NCBI GenBank assembly: GCA_002298915.1
Contig: DBML01000008.1
Span: 124,001 to 188,000, forward strand
Reading direction: 5' to 3'
From: Clostridium sp. UBA699
GTDB lineage: Bacteria; Bacillota; Clostridia; Clostridiales; Clostridiaceae
DNA: 64,000 nucleotides
The notes under the pieces were generated by a model. It had not been told where the DNA came from. It saw nothing but the letters and a program-made list of their open reading frames with translations, and ran no database searches. Each line of letters begins with the position of its first letter. The stretch's first letter is position 1. Both the position numbers and the translations under genes were made by a program. Shown one piece after another: positions 9,087 through 18,246 of this stretch.

Positions 9087-9296
9087 TTATTTCCCGGACC
9101 CGCCGTCCAGGTCACCCAGGAATATCCGCCTCTTGTACTGGACTATCCTGTCGATGATTGCCTGGGGTGCTTCCTTGACCCTCAGTGTCTTTCCGTCTGT
9201 CAATGTTATCACCGTGTCAGGAAGCGCCTCCACCTTGACAATGAGGTCATTGTTCAGGTAGAATTCGCTTCCGTTCAATGAATGCAGAAGTATCAT
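9087..9296 (-). CDS. flbD: Flagellar FlbD family protein
   Basis: A 69-residue protein of the FlbD/SwrD family found next to flgE in Gram-positive flagellar operons. The pattern MILLHSLNGSEFYLN with later ALPDTVITLTDGK and KEAPQAIIDRI is typical. The Bacillus homologue (SwrD) increases motor power. It lies 16 bases after flgE. The identification is confident; the mechanism is not visible from sequence. Confidence 0.9.
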   Translation of the reverse strand: MILLHSLNGSEFYLNNDLIVKVEALPDTVITLTDGKTLRVKEAPQAIIDRIVQYKRRIFLGDLDGGSGK

Positions 9297-9312
9297 GTTT
9301 TCCTCCTATCCG

Positions 9313-10215
9313 CTACCTTTTCAGGTTCATAAGCTCCTGAAGCATTTCGTCTGAGGTTGTTATGGTTTTGGAGTTCGCCTGGTAGGACCTGCTCGTTATG
9401 ATCATTTCAGTGAATTCGGTTGCCAGGTCCACGTTCGACATCTCCAGCACGCCCTGCCTCACCGTACCGAAACCCTTGGCGTTTGCCGTCCCGTACTCAG
9501 GGGTCCCGGAGTTGTTCGAGGCGGTGTAGTTGCTGTTTCCTGCCTTTTCAAGACCTGCCGCGTTGTTGAACCTGCAGACCGCAAGCTGCCCGAGAAGGTA
9601 CGGGTTCCCGTCGCTGAAAACTCCCACAACCCTGCCTGTACCGTCTATGGAGAACGACTCGAGGTTCAGTGTCTGCGCCGTTCCGTCAGCCGCCGTCACG
9701 TTAATAGTGTTCGGGATGCTGAGAGGGGCCATTGCGTCCGCTCCTGTAAGCACGGTTGCGTCAGGAGCTGCGTATTCACCAGATGCAGGCACGTAGCCCA
9801 TGACCCTGTAGCCTCCTGCGTTTACCAGGTTGCCTTCGTAGTCCCTGTAGAAAGCTCCGTCTCTCGTGTAGAACTTCATGTCGCCGGCTTTGTCCTGCGA
9901 TACTACGAAAAAGCCGTTGCCCTCTATCGCGAAATCCAAATCGCGGTTTGTGGTCTGCATAGACCCTTCGGTCATTATGGTGTCTATGGATCCCAGCTTG
10001 ACGCCCAGGCCCACCTGCTGAGGATTTACTCCCCCCAGCGTGTCGTCTGTAGGAGACTGCGCGCTGGCCATCGACTGGCTGAGCATGTCCTGGAACCTTG
10101 TCCTTTCAGCTTTGAAGGACGTTGTTCCCACGTTCGCTATGTTGTTTCCTATGGTGTCCATTTTTGTCTGGTTGGCTCTCATGCCGCTAACGCCTGAATA
10201 CAAAGATCTTAACAT
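9313..10215 (-). CDS. flgE: Flagellar hook protein FlgE
   Basis: A 300-residue hook subunit. The N-terminal rod/hook signature (LRSLYSGVSGMRANQTKMDT, then IGNNIANVGTT) and the C-terminal FTEMIITSRSYQANSKTITT heptad region form the conserved D0 coiled coil. The middle carries the hook D1/D2 region. It is shorter than enterobacterial FlgE (about 400) but in the range of Bacillus-type hooks. It is preceded by GGAGG and follows flgD and the TIGR02530 gene, whose products act in hook assembly. Confidence 0.95.
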   Translation of the reverse strand: MLRSLYSGVSGMRANQTKMDTIGNNIANVGTTSFKAERTRFQDMLSQSMASAQSPTDDTLGGVNPQQVGLGVKLGSIDTIMTEGSMQTTNRDLDFAIEGNGFFVVSQDKAGDMKFYTRDGAFYRDYEGNLVNAGGYRVMGYVPASGEYAAPDATVLTGADAMAPLSIPNTINVTAADGTAQTLNLESFSIDGTGRVVGVFSDGNPYLLGQLAVCRFNNAAGLEKAGNSNYTASNNSGTPEYGTANAKGFGTVRQGVLEMSNVDLATEFTEMIITSRSYQANSKTITTSDEMLQELMNLKR

Positions 10216-10298
10216 ATATTTCCTCCTGAAGTTTTATTTTTTCCTGTGCCGCTTCCGTCATTCGGCGGCAGAATGGCTTCCTGTAGAGGTCCGGCCAT

Positions 10299-10667
10299 CT
10301 ATTTTATGCTGACTGCGCTGTCTATGTTTGTCACTGTCCCGACTTCACCGCTTTTCATCGCGGTTATTATTGTGCGGTTGCTTATGCTGGCTATGAACGC
10401 TGAGTCCTTGTAAAGCAGCAGGCTTTCCTTGGCCCCCTTTTCCTCAAGGGCGTCCATGGCTTTGTTGATCTTCTCCATATCCTCTCCGCTCAGGGATATC
10501 TGCCTCTCCTCCATACGTCTTCCTGCATGGGCCGAAACTTTGACATCAGCCTTCCCCTTGCTGATCGCTTCAAGGAAAGCTTTTTCGAAATCCGCCCCCG
10601 AACTCTCATGCTTCCGGACGGACGGCTGCGAAGGGATGATTTGCCCGTTTTGAATCCTGAAAGACAA
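10299..10667 (-). CDS. Flagellar operon protein, TIGR02530 family
   Basis: A 122-residue soluble protein conserved in Gram-positive flagellar operons between flgD and flgE. It has the family's recognisable VSAHAGRRMEERQISLS segment (about residues 43-59) and the LLLYKDSAFIASISNRTIIT stretch (about residues 83-102). Its molecular role is not established; the position suggests hook assembly. Translation most likely starts at TTG 10667, preceded by GGGGAGGAATAAGAG. The gap to flgE is 83 bases. Confidence 0.85.
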   Translation of the reverse strand: MSFRIQNGQIIPSQPSVRKHESSGADFEKAFLEAISKGKADVKVSAHAGRRMEERQISLSGEDMEKINKAMDALEEKGAKESLLLYKDSAFIASISNRTIITAMKSGEVGTVTNIDSAVSIK

Positions 10668-10670
10668 CTC

Positions 10671-11078
10671 TTATTCCTCCCCTACTTCCGAGACCATGTC
10701 CATAGAGTACTCCGTACCGTTAATTACCGGGTAAGCGTAACCGTTTCGATACCTTACCTTCTCCACCACACCGGTGATGTCATCATCTCCGACCTTTACC
10801 GTTGCGGTCTTGCCGACAAGCGAGAATGAAATCTGCTGCTGGGACAGCACTGAGAGGTTGCTCAGGCTTTCTGTCAGGTTGCCGAGCTGTTCAAGCATGG
10901 TGAACTGCGACATCTGTGATATGTACTCGCTGCTGTCGGCGCTGTTCTCTCCCATCGGGTCAAGGTTCTTGAGCTGGGCTGTCATCAGCTTCAAAAAATC
11001 CTCTACGTTGAGTGAGCTGCTGCTCGCTGCTGCGTTCGTCTGCGTCGTAGTGACGCTGCCTATTCCGTATACACTCAT
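10671..11078 (-). CDS. flgD: Flagellar hook-capping protein FlgD
   Basis: A 135-residue hook scaffold protein. The N-terminal signature LNVEDFLKLMTAQLKNLDPM (about residues 23-42) and the following SEYISQMSQFTMLEQL identify FlgD. The C-terminal Ig/Tudor-like part is minimal, as in Bacillus FlgD. The ATG at 11078 is preferred because AAAGGAG lies seven bases upstream; an earlier in-frame codon has no such site. It is located after fliK, whose product measures the hook that FlgD caps. Confidence 0.92.
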   Translation of the reverse strand: MSVYGIGSVTTTQTNAAASSSSLNVEDFLKLMTAQLKNLDPMGENSADSSEYISQMSQFTMLEQLGNLTESLSNLSVLSQQQISFSLVGKTATVKVGDDDITGVVEKVRYRNGYAYPVINGTEYSMDMVSEVGEE

Positions 11079-11095
11079 GTTTTCTCCTTTCCGGA

Positions 11096-12169
11096 TCACG
11101 CCAGCACGTCTATGCCTCTAACTGCCGCGCTATGCGTCCTCGCTTCGTCAAGCTGCGGGATCTCGTCAATGTACCTCATGGTCCTGTTATGGTAGAATAC
11201 CTGCCTCTGTCCCGGCTGCCTTCCCTGGCTCTGGTCCTGCCCGGCCCCGATGCCCACGTCCAGCTTCGCCACCTGGATGTTGCTGTCCTTAAGCGTCTGG
11301 TGCAGTTCATGGATCCTTTCAGTGAATATCTGCCTCGCTTCCTTGTTGTCAACCAGTATGCTGCCCGATATCCTGCCCTTCTCCATGCTGACTGTGATCT
11401 CCATTTCGCCTATGCCCTCGGGATGCAGCTTCACCTTTATCGTAGTGCTTTCTCCATCGGACATGGTTTGAGCCTTGTGCATTATTTCCCTTGCTGCTGT
11501 CTGAACGTTTCTTTCGGCTGCCGGACTGCTCTGTGCCGGGGTGCTTTCCCTGGCTGTGCGCGCTTCGGCTGCTTTTATGTTCTGGCCGGGGTCTGCGGCT
11601 ATTGCGGTCTTTGCTTCCGCCTCATTGGCCTTGGCCGGTTCAGGCTTTGGTGCATCTGTCCGTATGCTATCTTCCTTTGGAATGGAAGCCTCGGCTGTCT
11701 GCTGTTCCGCCTTTTTGCTGTCAGGCGCCTGGGCGGGAAGCTTGAATTCTGCGGCCTCCTTCATCTGAGGCTCTCCGGCTTCCTTCACGGTGTCTTTTGC
11801 TGCTGTTTCAGCCGGGACCGCGATTTCAGCTGAAACAGCGGTTGCTACAGCCGGCTTCTGATCAGCCTGCGGTGCCGCGCTTGGTTCCGATGCCGGTATC
11901 GCTCCTGCCTGAAGGCTCTTCTCCTGCTGATTTTTCTGGAGTATCAATTCCGCCGGCAGCAGCGGTATGGAAATGTCCTTTTCCTCTTTCGTGCCTTCGC
12001 TTTTTTCGTCTCCTTCTTTTGGGTCGCTTTTTTCAACCGTGTCAGCCTTGACCTGCGGTTCCTCTTCACTGGCAGTCGTGCTCGACTCAAGCACTGCAGC
12101 GAAATCCTCTGACCGGCTTTCGGTCTTGTTTTCACCTGAGCTTTTTGGTTCCCTTACCGGGGTGTTCAT
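11096..12169 (-). CDS. fliK: Flagellar hook-length control protein FliK
   Basis: A protein of about 357 residues. The first two thirds are low-complexity and rich in Ala, Glu, Lys and Pro, as expected for the extended molecular-ruler part. The C-terminal Flg_hook domain (about residues 230-310) contains TIKVKLHPEGIGEMEITVSM. Start: ATG 12169 with AGGAG eight bases upstream. A GTG further upstream overlaps an AAAGGAGGTG motif and is less likely. FliK signals FlhB to switch export specificity when the hook is complete. Confidence 0.9.
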   Translation of the reverse strand: MNTPVREPKSSGENKTESRSEDFAAVLESSTTASEEEPQVKADTVEKSDPKEGDEKSEGTKEEKDISIPLLPAELILQKNQQEKSLQAGAIPASEPSAAPQADQKPAVATAVSAEIAVPAETAAKDTVKEAGEPQMKEAAEFKLPAQAPDSKKAEQQTAEASIPKEDSIRTDAPKPEPAKANEAEAKTAIAADPGQNIKAAEARTARESTPAQSSPAAERNVQTAAREIMHKAQTMSDGESTTIKVKLHPEGIGEMEITVSMEKGRISGSILVDNKEARQIFTERIHELHQTLKDSNIQVAKLDVGIGAGQDQSQGRQPGQRQVFYHNRTMRYIDEIPQLDEARTHSAAVRGIDVLA

Positions 12170-12218
12170 CTGTACTGCTCCTGTAATCTCTCTCACCTCC
12201 TTTCAGCGGCGGTTCTTC

Positions 12219-12638
12219 CTATTTTGCGTACTTCATCACGCAGAGGTCGTCCAGCTCCTTCTGCTCACGGCTTGCGAGCTCGGCGTCGAACTTCTCCTTG
12301 TCCTTCTCCTTGAGCTTCTCAATGATCTTCCTGTCCTTCCTGGCTTCTATGAGGTTTCCCCTTGCGTCCTCGAGCTTCGTCTCTATCTCGTCGACCTTCC
12401 TCTTTTGCGAGGTAAGCTGGTTCTTGAGCTTCTCCCGGTACATGAGGTTCATCTTCATTTCGTTTACGCTTACGGCTTTCTTGCCGGCGTTGCTGTTGTA
12501 CTCGCTCTCAAGGCTGTCAAGGTGCTCCTTTTCCTTGCTTAGCATGATGTTTATCTTTGCGTAGTCTTCTACCTTTTTCTTCTCAACGCTGTTTTTGTAC
12601 TCCAGTACTTTCTCCATTTTAAAGGAATAGCTTATCAA
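12219..12638 (-). CDS. fliJ: Flagellar export chaperone FliJ
   Basis: A 139-residue, strongly charged, entirely helical protein with long coiled-coil heptads (about residues 10-130). It resembles the gamma subunit of ATPases and works with the ATPase FliI, encoded just upstream. The start is taken as TTG 12638, which restores the FliJ-type beginning (ISYSFKMEKVLEYK) and has AAGGGGG upstream. The next in-frame ATG lacks a ribosome binding site. Confidence 0.9.
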   Translation of the reverse strand: MISYSFKMEKVLEYKNSVEKKKVEDYAKINIMLSKEKEHLDSLESEYNSNAGKKAVSVNEMKMNLMYREKLKNQLTSQKRKVDEIETKLEDARGNLIEARKDRKIIEKLKEKDKEKFDAELASREQKELDDLCVMKYAK

Positions 12639-12653
12639 AACGATTGTCCCCCT

Positions 12654-13964
12654 TTATTTTTTGAAGATCCCCTCCAGCTCCTGGACGGTGCGTTCGAAGC
12701 TCCACGGCTCCTCGATGTCCTGCCTGAGGAAGCTGTCTATTGATGCTTTAAGGTCAACAGCCCTGTCCAGCTGGGGGTTCCTCCCCTTTGCGTAGGCGCC
12801 CACGTTTATCAGGTCCTCGGACTCCTGGTACCTGCTGATGTTCTCCTTCAGCCTGCCTGCGTTGTCGTGATGTTCCCTGTCAACTATGCCCTTCATGACC
12901 CTGCTGATGCTCTGTTGCACATCTATAGCAGGGAAGTGGTTCTTGCCTGCTATCTTCCTGCTTAGAACTATGTGTCCGTCAAGTATACCCCTCACGGCGT
13001 CGGCGATAGGCTCGTTCATGTCGTCGCCCTCGACCAGGACCGTATAGAAGGCAGTAATGGAGCCTTCCTGCGACATTCCGCTCCTTTCGAGAAGCCTTGG
13101 CAGCATGGCGAAAACGGAAGGGGTGTATCCCCTGGTTGTAGGAGGTTCCCCGATGGCGAGTCCGATCTCCCTCTGGGCCATGGCGAAACGGGTAACGGAG
13201 TCCATCATGAACATCACCTTCTTACCCTGGTCCCTGAAGTATTCGGCGATGGCTGTCGCCACATAGGCGCCCTTGAGCCTTACAAGCGGAGGCTGATCCG
13301 AGGTGGCGCATACCACGACCGATTTCCTGTAGCCTTCCTCTCCAAGGTCCCTTTCTATGAACTCCAGGACCTCCCTGCCTCTTTCCCCTATGAGGCCTAT
13401 AACGTTGACATCGGCTTCCGAGTAGCGGCTTATCATCCCCAGCAGGGTGCTCTTGCCCACGCCGCTGCCCGCGAATATCCCTATACGCTGCCCTTCGCCG
13501 CAGGTGAGTATTCCGTCTATGGCCTTGACTCCGGTGCTCATGACTCTCTCAATCTTCTTCCTCTCGAAGGGGTTCGGAGGCACCCTGTTTATGTCGCAGT
13601 AGCCCTCAAGCCTTCTGCTCTTCAGGTCAAGGGGGTTCCCAAGCCCGTCAAGGGTTGTCCCGAGAAGCTGCTCTCCAACCTTTACCTGAAGCGCTTTCCC
13701 TGTCGGGAGGACAAGACAGCCTGGGCCGATGCCCTGGATGTCTCCAAGAGGCATAAGGAGCACGCTTTCGTCATGGAAGCCCACGACCTCGGCTGAAATC
13801 CTGTTGCCTTCCCCTATGATTATGTCGCAGACCTCTCCAACAAACACCTTCAGCCCCACCGCGTGGATTATCAGCCCTATGACCTTTTTCACTTTTCCCA
13901 TCTTCAGCTCAAGACTGTTTTTTTCGATAATCTGCTCATAGTTCTCAAACGGAATGCTTATCAT
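12654..13964 (-). CDS. fliI: Flagellar export ATPase FliI
   Basis: A protein of about 436 residues. It is the F1-beta-like ATPase of the flagellar export apparatus. The Walker A motif is GIFAGSGVGKSTLL, and the Walker B region reads KKVMFMMDSVTRFAMAQREI, followed by the family hallmark GEPPTTRGYTPSVFAMLPRL. The ATG at 13964 has AAGGAG eight bases upstream and lies just after the fliH stop. Neighbours fliH (regulator) and fliJ (stalk) complete the ATPase complex. Confidence 0.96.
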   Translation of the reverse strand: MISIPFENYEQIIEKNSLELKMGKVKKVIGLIIHAVGLKVFVGEVCDIIIGEGNRISAEVVGFHDESVLLMPLGDIQGIGPGCLVLPTGKALQVKVGEQLLGTTLDGLGNPLDLKSRRLEGYCDINRVPPNPFERKKIERVMSTGVKAIDGILTCGEGQRIGIFAGSGVGKSTLLGMISRYSEADVNVIGLIGERGREVLEFIERDLGEEGYRKSVVVCATSDQPPLVRLKGAYVATAIAEYFRDQGKKVMFMMDSVTRFAMAQREIGLAIGEPPTTRGYTPSVFAMLPRLLERSGMSQEGSITAFYTVLVEGDDMNEPIADAVRGILDGHIVLSRKIAGKNHFPAIDVQQSISRVMKGIVDREHHDNAGRLKENISRYQESEDLINVGAYAKGRNPQLDRAVDLKASIDSFLRQDIEEPWSFERTVQELEGIFKK

Positions 13965-13980
13965 TTGTCCGGCTCCTTGT

Positions 13981-14706
13981 TCAGCTGTTTGCAAGCTCCA
14001 GGAATCTCTGAAGCTGCTTGCTTATCTGCAGGTCTGTGATCTGGCTCTCGTTCTCTATAATCAGCCCGTTTTTCTCAAGAGACCTGTCTTCGAGTATGAG
14101 CACCCGGGCGTTAGGGCAGAGCTTCTCTATCTCTGCCGACTGGCCCCTGACCGATTCCACGTTATCGGGACTGCAGGTTATTACGACGTTCTCCGTCTTT
14201 CCGTATTCGTGAAGGATGGGCCTCGCCAGCAGCATCACGCCGTCCGAATTGGCGTCTATGGTCTGGTGGACTATCTTCTCTGCAATCCTTGCTGCTAGGC
14301 TGAGAATCTTAACCTCGCATTCCTCGAAGTATTGCTTCGCTTGCCTTTCCGCATCCTCGATCATGCTCAGGGCATTCCCCCTCAGGCCCTCTGCCTCAAG
14401 CCTGCCTTCCTCGAGCCCTTTTCTGAAGCCCTCTTCAAAGCCTTCCTTGGCGCCCTGCTCTGCGGCGGACCTCTTTATCTCTTCAGCTTCTGATTCCGCA
14501 GCTTCCAGCACGGCCCTTCTCTTCCTTGCATTCTCCTCCTGGAGCTCTCTCCTGATTTCCTGCTCCATGAGCTTTACAGGGTCGCTTCCTTCGCTGTCAT
14601 CCATATGTACTTCTGCTTTGGGCCTGAAATCCTCCACATCCAGCGCGTGCAGGTATCTTTCCCTATGTTCGTTGTGCGAGGTGTTTTTTATAATTTTATA
14701 CGACAA
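13981..14706 (-). CDS. fliH: Flagellar assembly protein FliH
   Basis: A protein of about 241 residues. The N-terminal half is a highly charged coiled coil (Glu/Ala/Lys-rich with GxxxG-type spacing in EGFEEGFRKGLEEGRLEAEG, about residues 90-110). The C-terminal half resembles the V/F-ATPase E/delta family and binds FliI. The start is uncertain: TTG 14706 (giving SYKIIKNTS) has AGGGGTGA upstream and matches clostridial FliH starts, while GTG 14721 is also open. The gene overlaps the 3' end of fliG either way. Confidence 0.9.
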   Translation of the reverse strand: MSYKIIKNTSHNEHRERYLHALDVEDFRPKAEVHMDDSEGSDPVKLMEQEIRRELQEENARKRRAVLEAAESEAEEIKRSAAEQGAKEGFEEGFRKGLEEGRLEAEGLRGNALSMIEDAERQAKQYFEECEVKILSLAARIAEKIVHQTIDANSDGVMLLARPILHEYGKTENVVITCSPDNVESVRGQSAEIEKLCPNARVLILEDRSLEKNGLIIENESQITDLQISKQLQRFLELANS

Positions 14707-15703
14707 AGCTATCTGAATCACCCCTGCCTATAACGATCTCTCCGGCTTCCTCAAGCCTTCTTATTACGCCGACAATCCTATGCTGCGCTTCTTCCACTGT
14801 CTTGAGCCTGACCGGTCCCAGGAACTCCATGTCCTCCTTGAGGGTTTCCGCTGCTCTCTTCGACAGGTTGCCGTAAACAGTGGAGGATACCTCCTCCGAT
14901 GCTCCCTTGAGCGCCAGCACGAGGTCCTCGTTCGGCACCTCCCTGAGTACCCTCTGGATGGAGCCTTTGTCCAGGGAGACGATGTCCTCGAACACGAAAA
15001 GGTTGGCCTTTATAACTTCGACGAGTTCTGGCTGTGTCTTTTCCAGGTCGCTCAGGATGCTCTTTTCAGTGTTCCTGTCGACGGAATTGAGTATGTCGAC
15101 AAGGGTTTTCACCCCTCCAATGCTTTCGTTGTCCTCCTCGACTATGTTCTTGAACTTGTCCTGGAGTATGGCCTCGATCCTCTTTATGACCTCCGGGGAG
15201 GTCCTGCTTATGACGCCGATCCTTTCTGCTATGTCCGCCTGCAGTTCGGAAGGGAACGCGCCAAGCACTTCTGCGGCTTTATCAGGCTGTATGTAGCACA
15301 TGATGAGCGCTATGGTCTGCGGGTGCTCGTTTAGGAGCAGCCCCGCAAGCTGGGCTGTGTCGGCCTTCCTCAGGACAGCAAAAGGCATTTCCTTTCGCTG
15401 TATCTGGCTCAGCTCCTCCAGCACCTCGTCCGCCCTTTCCGGACCGAGGGCCTTTTTGAGCAGGTCCCTTGCGTAGTCTATTCCGCCGTCGAGAATGTAT
15501 TCGGAAGCTGAGGCCATGTCCATGAAATCCTCTATGACCTTCTCCCTCTCCTTTGGCTCGACCTGCTTTATGTTCGCTATTTCGTATGTAACCTTCTGGA
15601 TCATCCTGTCCGGAAGCATCCTCAGCACCTGGGATGAGACCTCCGGCCCGAGCGATATCAGAAGGATGGCCGCTTTTTTTGTGCCGTTATCCTTACCCTT
15701 CAT
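14696..15703 (-). CDS. fliG: Flagellar motor switch protein FliG
   Basis: A 335-residue rotor protein joining the FliF ring to FliM/FliN and contacting the stator. The N-terminal segment KKAAILLISLGPEVSSQVLR, the central EHPQTIALIMCYIQPDKAAE and the C-terminal FVFEDIVSLDKGSIQRVLRE with charged torque residues are all present. The ATG at 15703 is chosen over a TTG six bases earlier because GAGGTTGA lies at good spacing. It lies between fliF and fliH. Confidence 0.96.
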   Translation of the reverse strand: MKGKDNGTKKAAILLISLGPEVSSQVLRMLPDRMIQKVTYEIANIKQVEPKEREKVIEDFMDMASASEYILDGGIDYARDLLKKALGPERADEVLEELSQIQRKEMPFAVLRKADTAQLAGLLLNEHPQTIALIMCYIQPDKAAEVLGAFPSELQADIAERIGVISRTSPEVIKRIEAILQDKFKNIVEEDNESIGGVKTLVDILNSVDRNTEKSILSDLEKTQPELVEVIKANLFVFEDIVSLDKGSIQRVLREVPNEDLVLALKGASEEVSSTVYGNLSKRAAETLKEDMEFLGPVRLKTVEEAQHRIVGVIRRLEEAGEIVIGRGDSDSFVV

Positions 15704-15715
15704 ATTCAATCAACC

Positions 15716-17272
15716 TCAATCCTTCAACCATGCCTTAATGAGATCAGCAGCAATCTCTGGGTGCTCCTGAACGTATTCCTTGACCTGCTTTTCTTTCCTG
15801 TTCTCTTTGACTTCAAAAGCCTTCTCGGTTTTTTTCCTGTACAGCTCATCAAGTATGTCTACCTGCTGCCCCACTGTCACGGGCGTTTCGGAAGCTGCCT
15901 TGCTACCGGATGCCCCTTTCTTTTTCCTGGAGAGGAAACCGACGACAGCTGCCGCTACCAGCGCCAGCAGGAGAACAGCTCCTCCTATTATGAAGAAGAT
16001 CTTGTATTTGCCGAAGAAAGTATCCGAATCAGCCGTTGTTCCGGACCCGCTGGTGTCGTCCTGATAGGACTTGTCGAATATGACGCCCTCAATGTTTATC
16101 AGGTCTCCCCTGTTTGCGTCGTAACCGGTCGCCGTTGCCACAAGGTTCTGGATGGTCGCCTTCTGCGCTGCGGTCAGGTTTCCGTCGTAAATGACCGATG
16201 TCGTGATTTTCCTTACCTGCCCCGGCGCCTTCACCGTCTTGGTGGTCGACTGGCTCAGCTCGTAGTTAGTAGTCCCGTCGTAGGTCTGCTGACCAGTGGA
16301 GCCGCTGCCGTTTAGGACGTTCTGGGTGTTGTCGGTGTTGGAGCTGCTGTCCACGGTGCCGGAGTTTACGCTGCTCCCCGTGGCGCTCTTCTGCTCGCTC
16401 CTGACAACGGGATCCTTATATGTAATCACGGTTTGCTCTGTTGCGTCGAAATCCAGGTCTGCGTAAACCGTTATCTTAATTTTGTCTGCTCCGTAGGCAG
16501 GACCCAGGAGAGACAATATGTTGCTTTCGAGTTCTGCTTCGAAGCCGCCCTTTATCTCGTTCTGCTTGTCATAGGAGCTAACCCCTGTGGAAGAGTCGTT
16601 CGCCATCCCCAGGTTGAGGAGGTTGCCAGACGAGTCTATCACCTTAACGTTGGCCTCGGGAAGGTTTTCCACGGCTCCCGTCAAAAGCGCCACTATGCCC
16701 TTGACCTGGTCCTTGGTTAGCTTTGAGCCCGGCTTTATGTCCACGATGACTGAGGCGGAGGCCTGTGTCTTTTCGGAATTGAATATGCTGTCCTTGCTCA
16801 TGACCAGGTGCACCCTTGCGCTTTTTATCTCGCTGAGGGACATGACCGACCGCTGCAGCTCGCCCTCCATGGCCCGCTGGTACATTATCTGCCTGTCCTC
16901 GTCTGTAAGCATGAGGTTCTGGTTGTCGAATATCTCGAAGCCAGTCGAGCTCTCGGGCATTAGCCCCTTTGTTGCGAGCTCCAGCCTGTACTTGTCTACG
17001 TAGGCCTGGTCTATGTAAATGTCTTTTCCGCTGTTTTCAAGCTTGTACTTTATGTCGCCCCTTGCGTCGAGGTCTGCTGTAATGTTCGCCGAATCCTGAA
17101 TCTCAAGGTTCGTGAACAGGGCAGCGTACGTGACCCTGTGGGTGTACCACGTGATAATGCCCGCAACCAGGATGACCCCGACCAGTGCGGTTACCAGCGT
17201 GACCCTTTTCTTCTTGTCTATTGTTTCCCAGCCGCCTTTTATTTTTCCAAGTATGTCCTTTACCTTATCCAT
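15716..17272 (-). CDS. fliF: Flagellar MS-ring protein FliF
   Basis: A 518-residue MS-ring subunit. A first membrane helix spans about residues 25-45 (VTLVTALVGVILVAGIITW). Ring-building motif domains follow (YscJ-like, with MYQRAMEGELQRSVMSLSEI). A Ser/Thr/Gly-rich spacer occupies about residues 295-330, and a second membrane helix lies near residues 430-450. The C-terminal tail that binds FliG is acidic/basic and ends EIAADLIKAWLKD. It is preceded by a 160-base gap to fliE in which I see no gene. Confidence 0.95.
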   Translation of the reverse strand: MDKVKDILGKIKGGWETIDKKKRVTLVTALVGVILVAGIITWYTHRVTYAALFTNLEIQDSANITADLDARGDIKYKLENSGKDIYIDQAYVDKYRLELATKGLMPESSTGFEIFDNQNLMLTDEDRQIMYQRAMEGELQRSVMSLSEIKSARVHLVMSKDSIFNSEKTQASASVIVDIKPGSKLTKDQVKGIVALLTGAVENLPEANVKVIDSSGNLLNLGMANDSSTGVSSYDKQNEIKGGFEAELESNILSLLGPAYGADKIKITVYADLDFDATEQTVITYKDPVVRSEQKSATGSSVNSGTVDSSSNTDNTQNVLNGSGSTGQQTYDGTTNYELSQSTTKTVKAPGQVRKITTSVIYDGNLTAAQKATIQNLVATATGYDANRGDLINIEGVIFDKSYQDDTSGSGTTADSDTFFGKYKIFFIIGGAVLLLALVAAAVVGFLSRKKKGASGSKAASETPVTVGQQVDILDELYRKKTEKAFEVKENRKEKQVKEYVQEHPEIAADLIKAWLKD

Positions 17273-17432
17273 CGAAATTGCTCCTTATCCTGCTCCCATA
17301 AACACACAAAACTGCCCGGAATGCAAAACCCTATCGAACTTACTGCAATTACCTGAAGTCACATAGAGCCAAATTTGCATTTGAACAGTTTTCTACATGA
17401 GTTGTATATGCTGTTTTAGATTGCGCGCTTTC

Positions 17433-17771
17433 CTATAGCTGCATGTTGTTAAGCTCTTTGTAGGCATCGATGATCTTGTTCCTTACCTGGACCGCCATCT
17501 CCATGCTGAGGCTCGCCTCCTCGGCTGCTATCATTACCTGGTGGAGGTCATCGGTGTTTCCGGCCGTGAAGTCGGCGATCAGGTTGTCAGCGCTCACCTG
17601 CTGGCTGTTCAGCTTGTCTATCTGAGCCGAGAGCAGCTCCCCGAAGCTTCCCGCTGCGGCGTTCACGCTTTCCTGGTCGCCCGCGCTTCCTGCTTCAGGG
17701 GCCGCTGCCTGGCTTATCATGCTGCTGTACCTGTCCATTATGGTGCTGTAAGAGTTTATAACGTTAGCCAT
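17433..17771 (-). CDS. fliE: Flagellar hook-basal body protein FliE
   Basis: A 112-residue adaptor between MS ring and rod. The C-terminal LHQVMIAAEEASLSMEMAVQ followed by VRNKIIDAYKELNNMQL is diagnostic. The N-terminal portion is variable. It follows flgC by 13 bases, the invariant flgB-flgC-fliE order. Start ATG 17771. Confidence 0.94.
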   Translation of the reverse strand: MANVINSYSTIMDRYSSMISQAAAPEAGSAGDQESVNAAAGSFGELLSAQIDKLNSQQVSADNLIADFTAGNTDDLHQVMIAAEEASLSMEMAVQVRNKIIDAYKELNNMQL

Positions 17772-17784
17772 GATTTATCCCCTA

Positions 17785-18216
17785 TCATTTTGAGATTTGT
17801 GTAGCTTTTGTAAGCATAGATTTGCTTGCCTTAAGTGCTGTCGCGTTAGCTTCATATGTCCTCTGCGCCTCTATCAGTCCCACCATTTCGTCCAGCAGGT
17901 TGACGTTTGGCATGGTGACATAGCCCTCGGCATCAGCATCGGGGCTTTCGGGGTTGTAAACCTTCTTGAAGTTCTGGTCGTCTTCGGCTATCCCGGTCAC
18001 CTTTACGCCGTTCGATACCTTCTCGTACTTCCTGGTGCTTTTATTGTACTGCTCCTTGACGATCTCCTCGAAGACTACCTCCTTGCGCTTGTAGGGACCT
18101 CCCTCTTCGGTGCGGGTGGTATTCACGTTCGCTATGTTTGAGGATATTGTGTCGAGCTTCATCCTTTCCAGAGTCAGGCCTGTTGCGCTGATGTTCATTG
18201 AATTAAATACTGACAT
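17785..18216 (-). CDS. flgC: Flagellar proximal rod protein FlgC
   Basis: A 143-residue rod protein. The N-terminal D0 signature FNSMNISATGLTLERMKLD, followed by TISSNIANVNTTRT, and the C-terminal LLDEMVGLIEAQRTYEANAT match FlgC. It is encoded between flgB and fliE and forms the rod with FlgB, FlgF and FlgG. Confidence 0.95.
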   Translation of the reverse strand: MSVFNSMNISATGLTLERMKLDTISSNIANVNTTRTEEGGPYKRKEVVFEEIVKEQYNKSTRKYEKVSNGVKVTGIAEDDQNFKKVYNPESPDADAEGYVTMPNVNLLDEMVGLIEAQRTYEANATALKASKSMLTKATQISK

Positions 18217-18246
18217 GATATTCTCCTTCCGGTACTCACCGCATCG

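Noticed and set aside
17273..17432. 160-base gap between fliE and fliF as a hidden gene or promoter
   Set aside because: No open frame with a ribosome site, no clear promoter pair and no stable hairpin could be seen.
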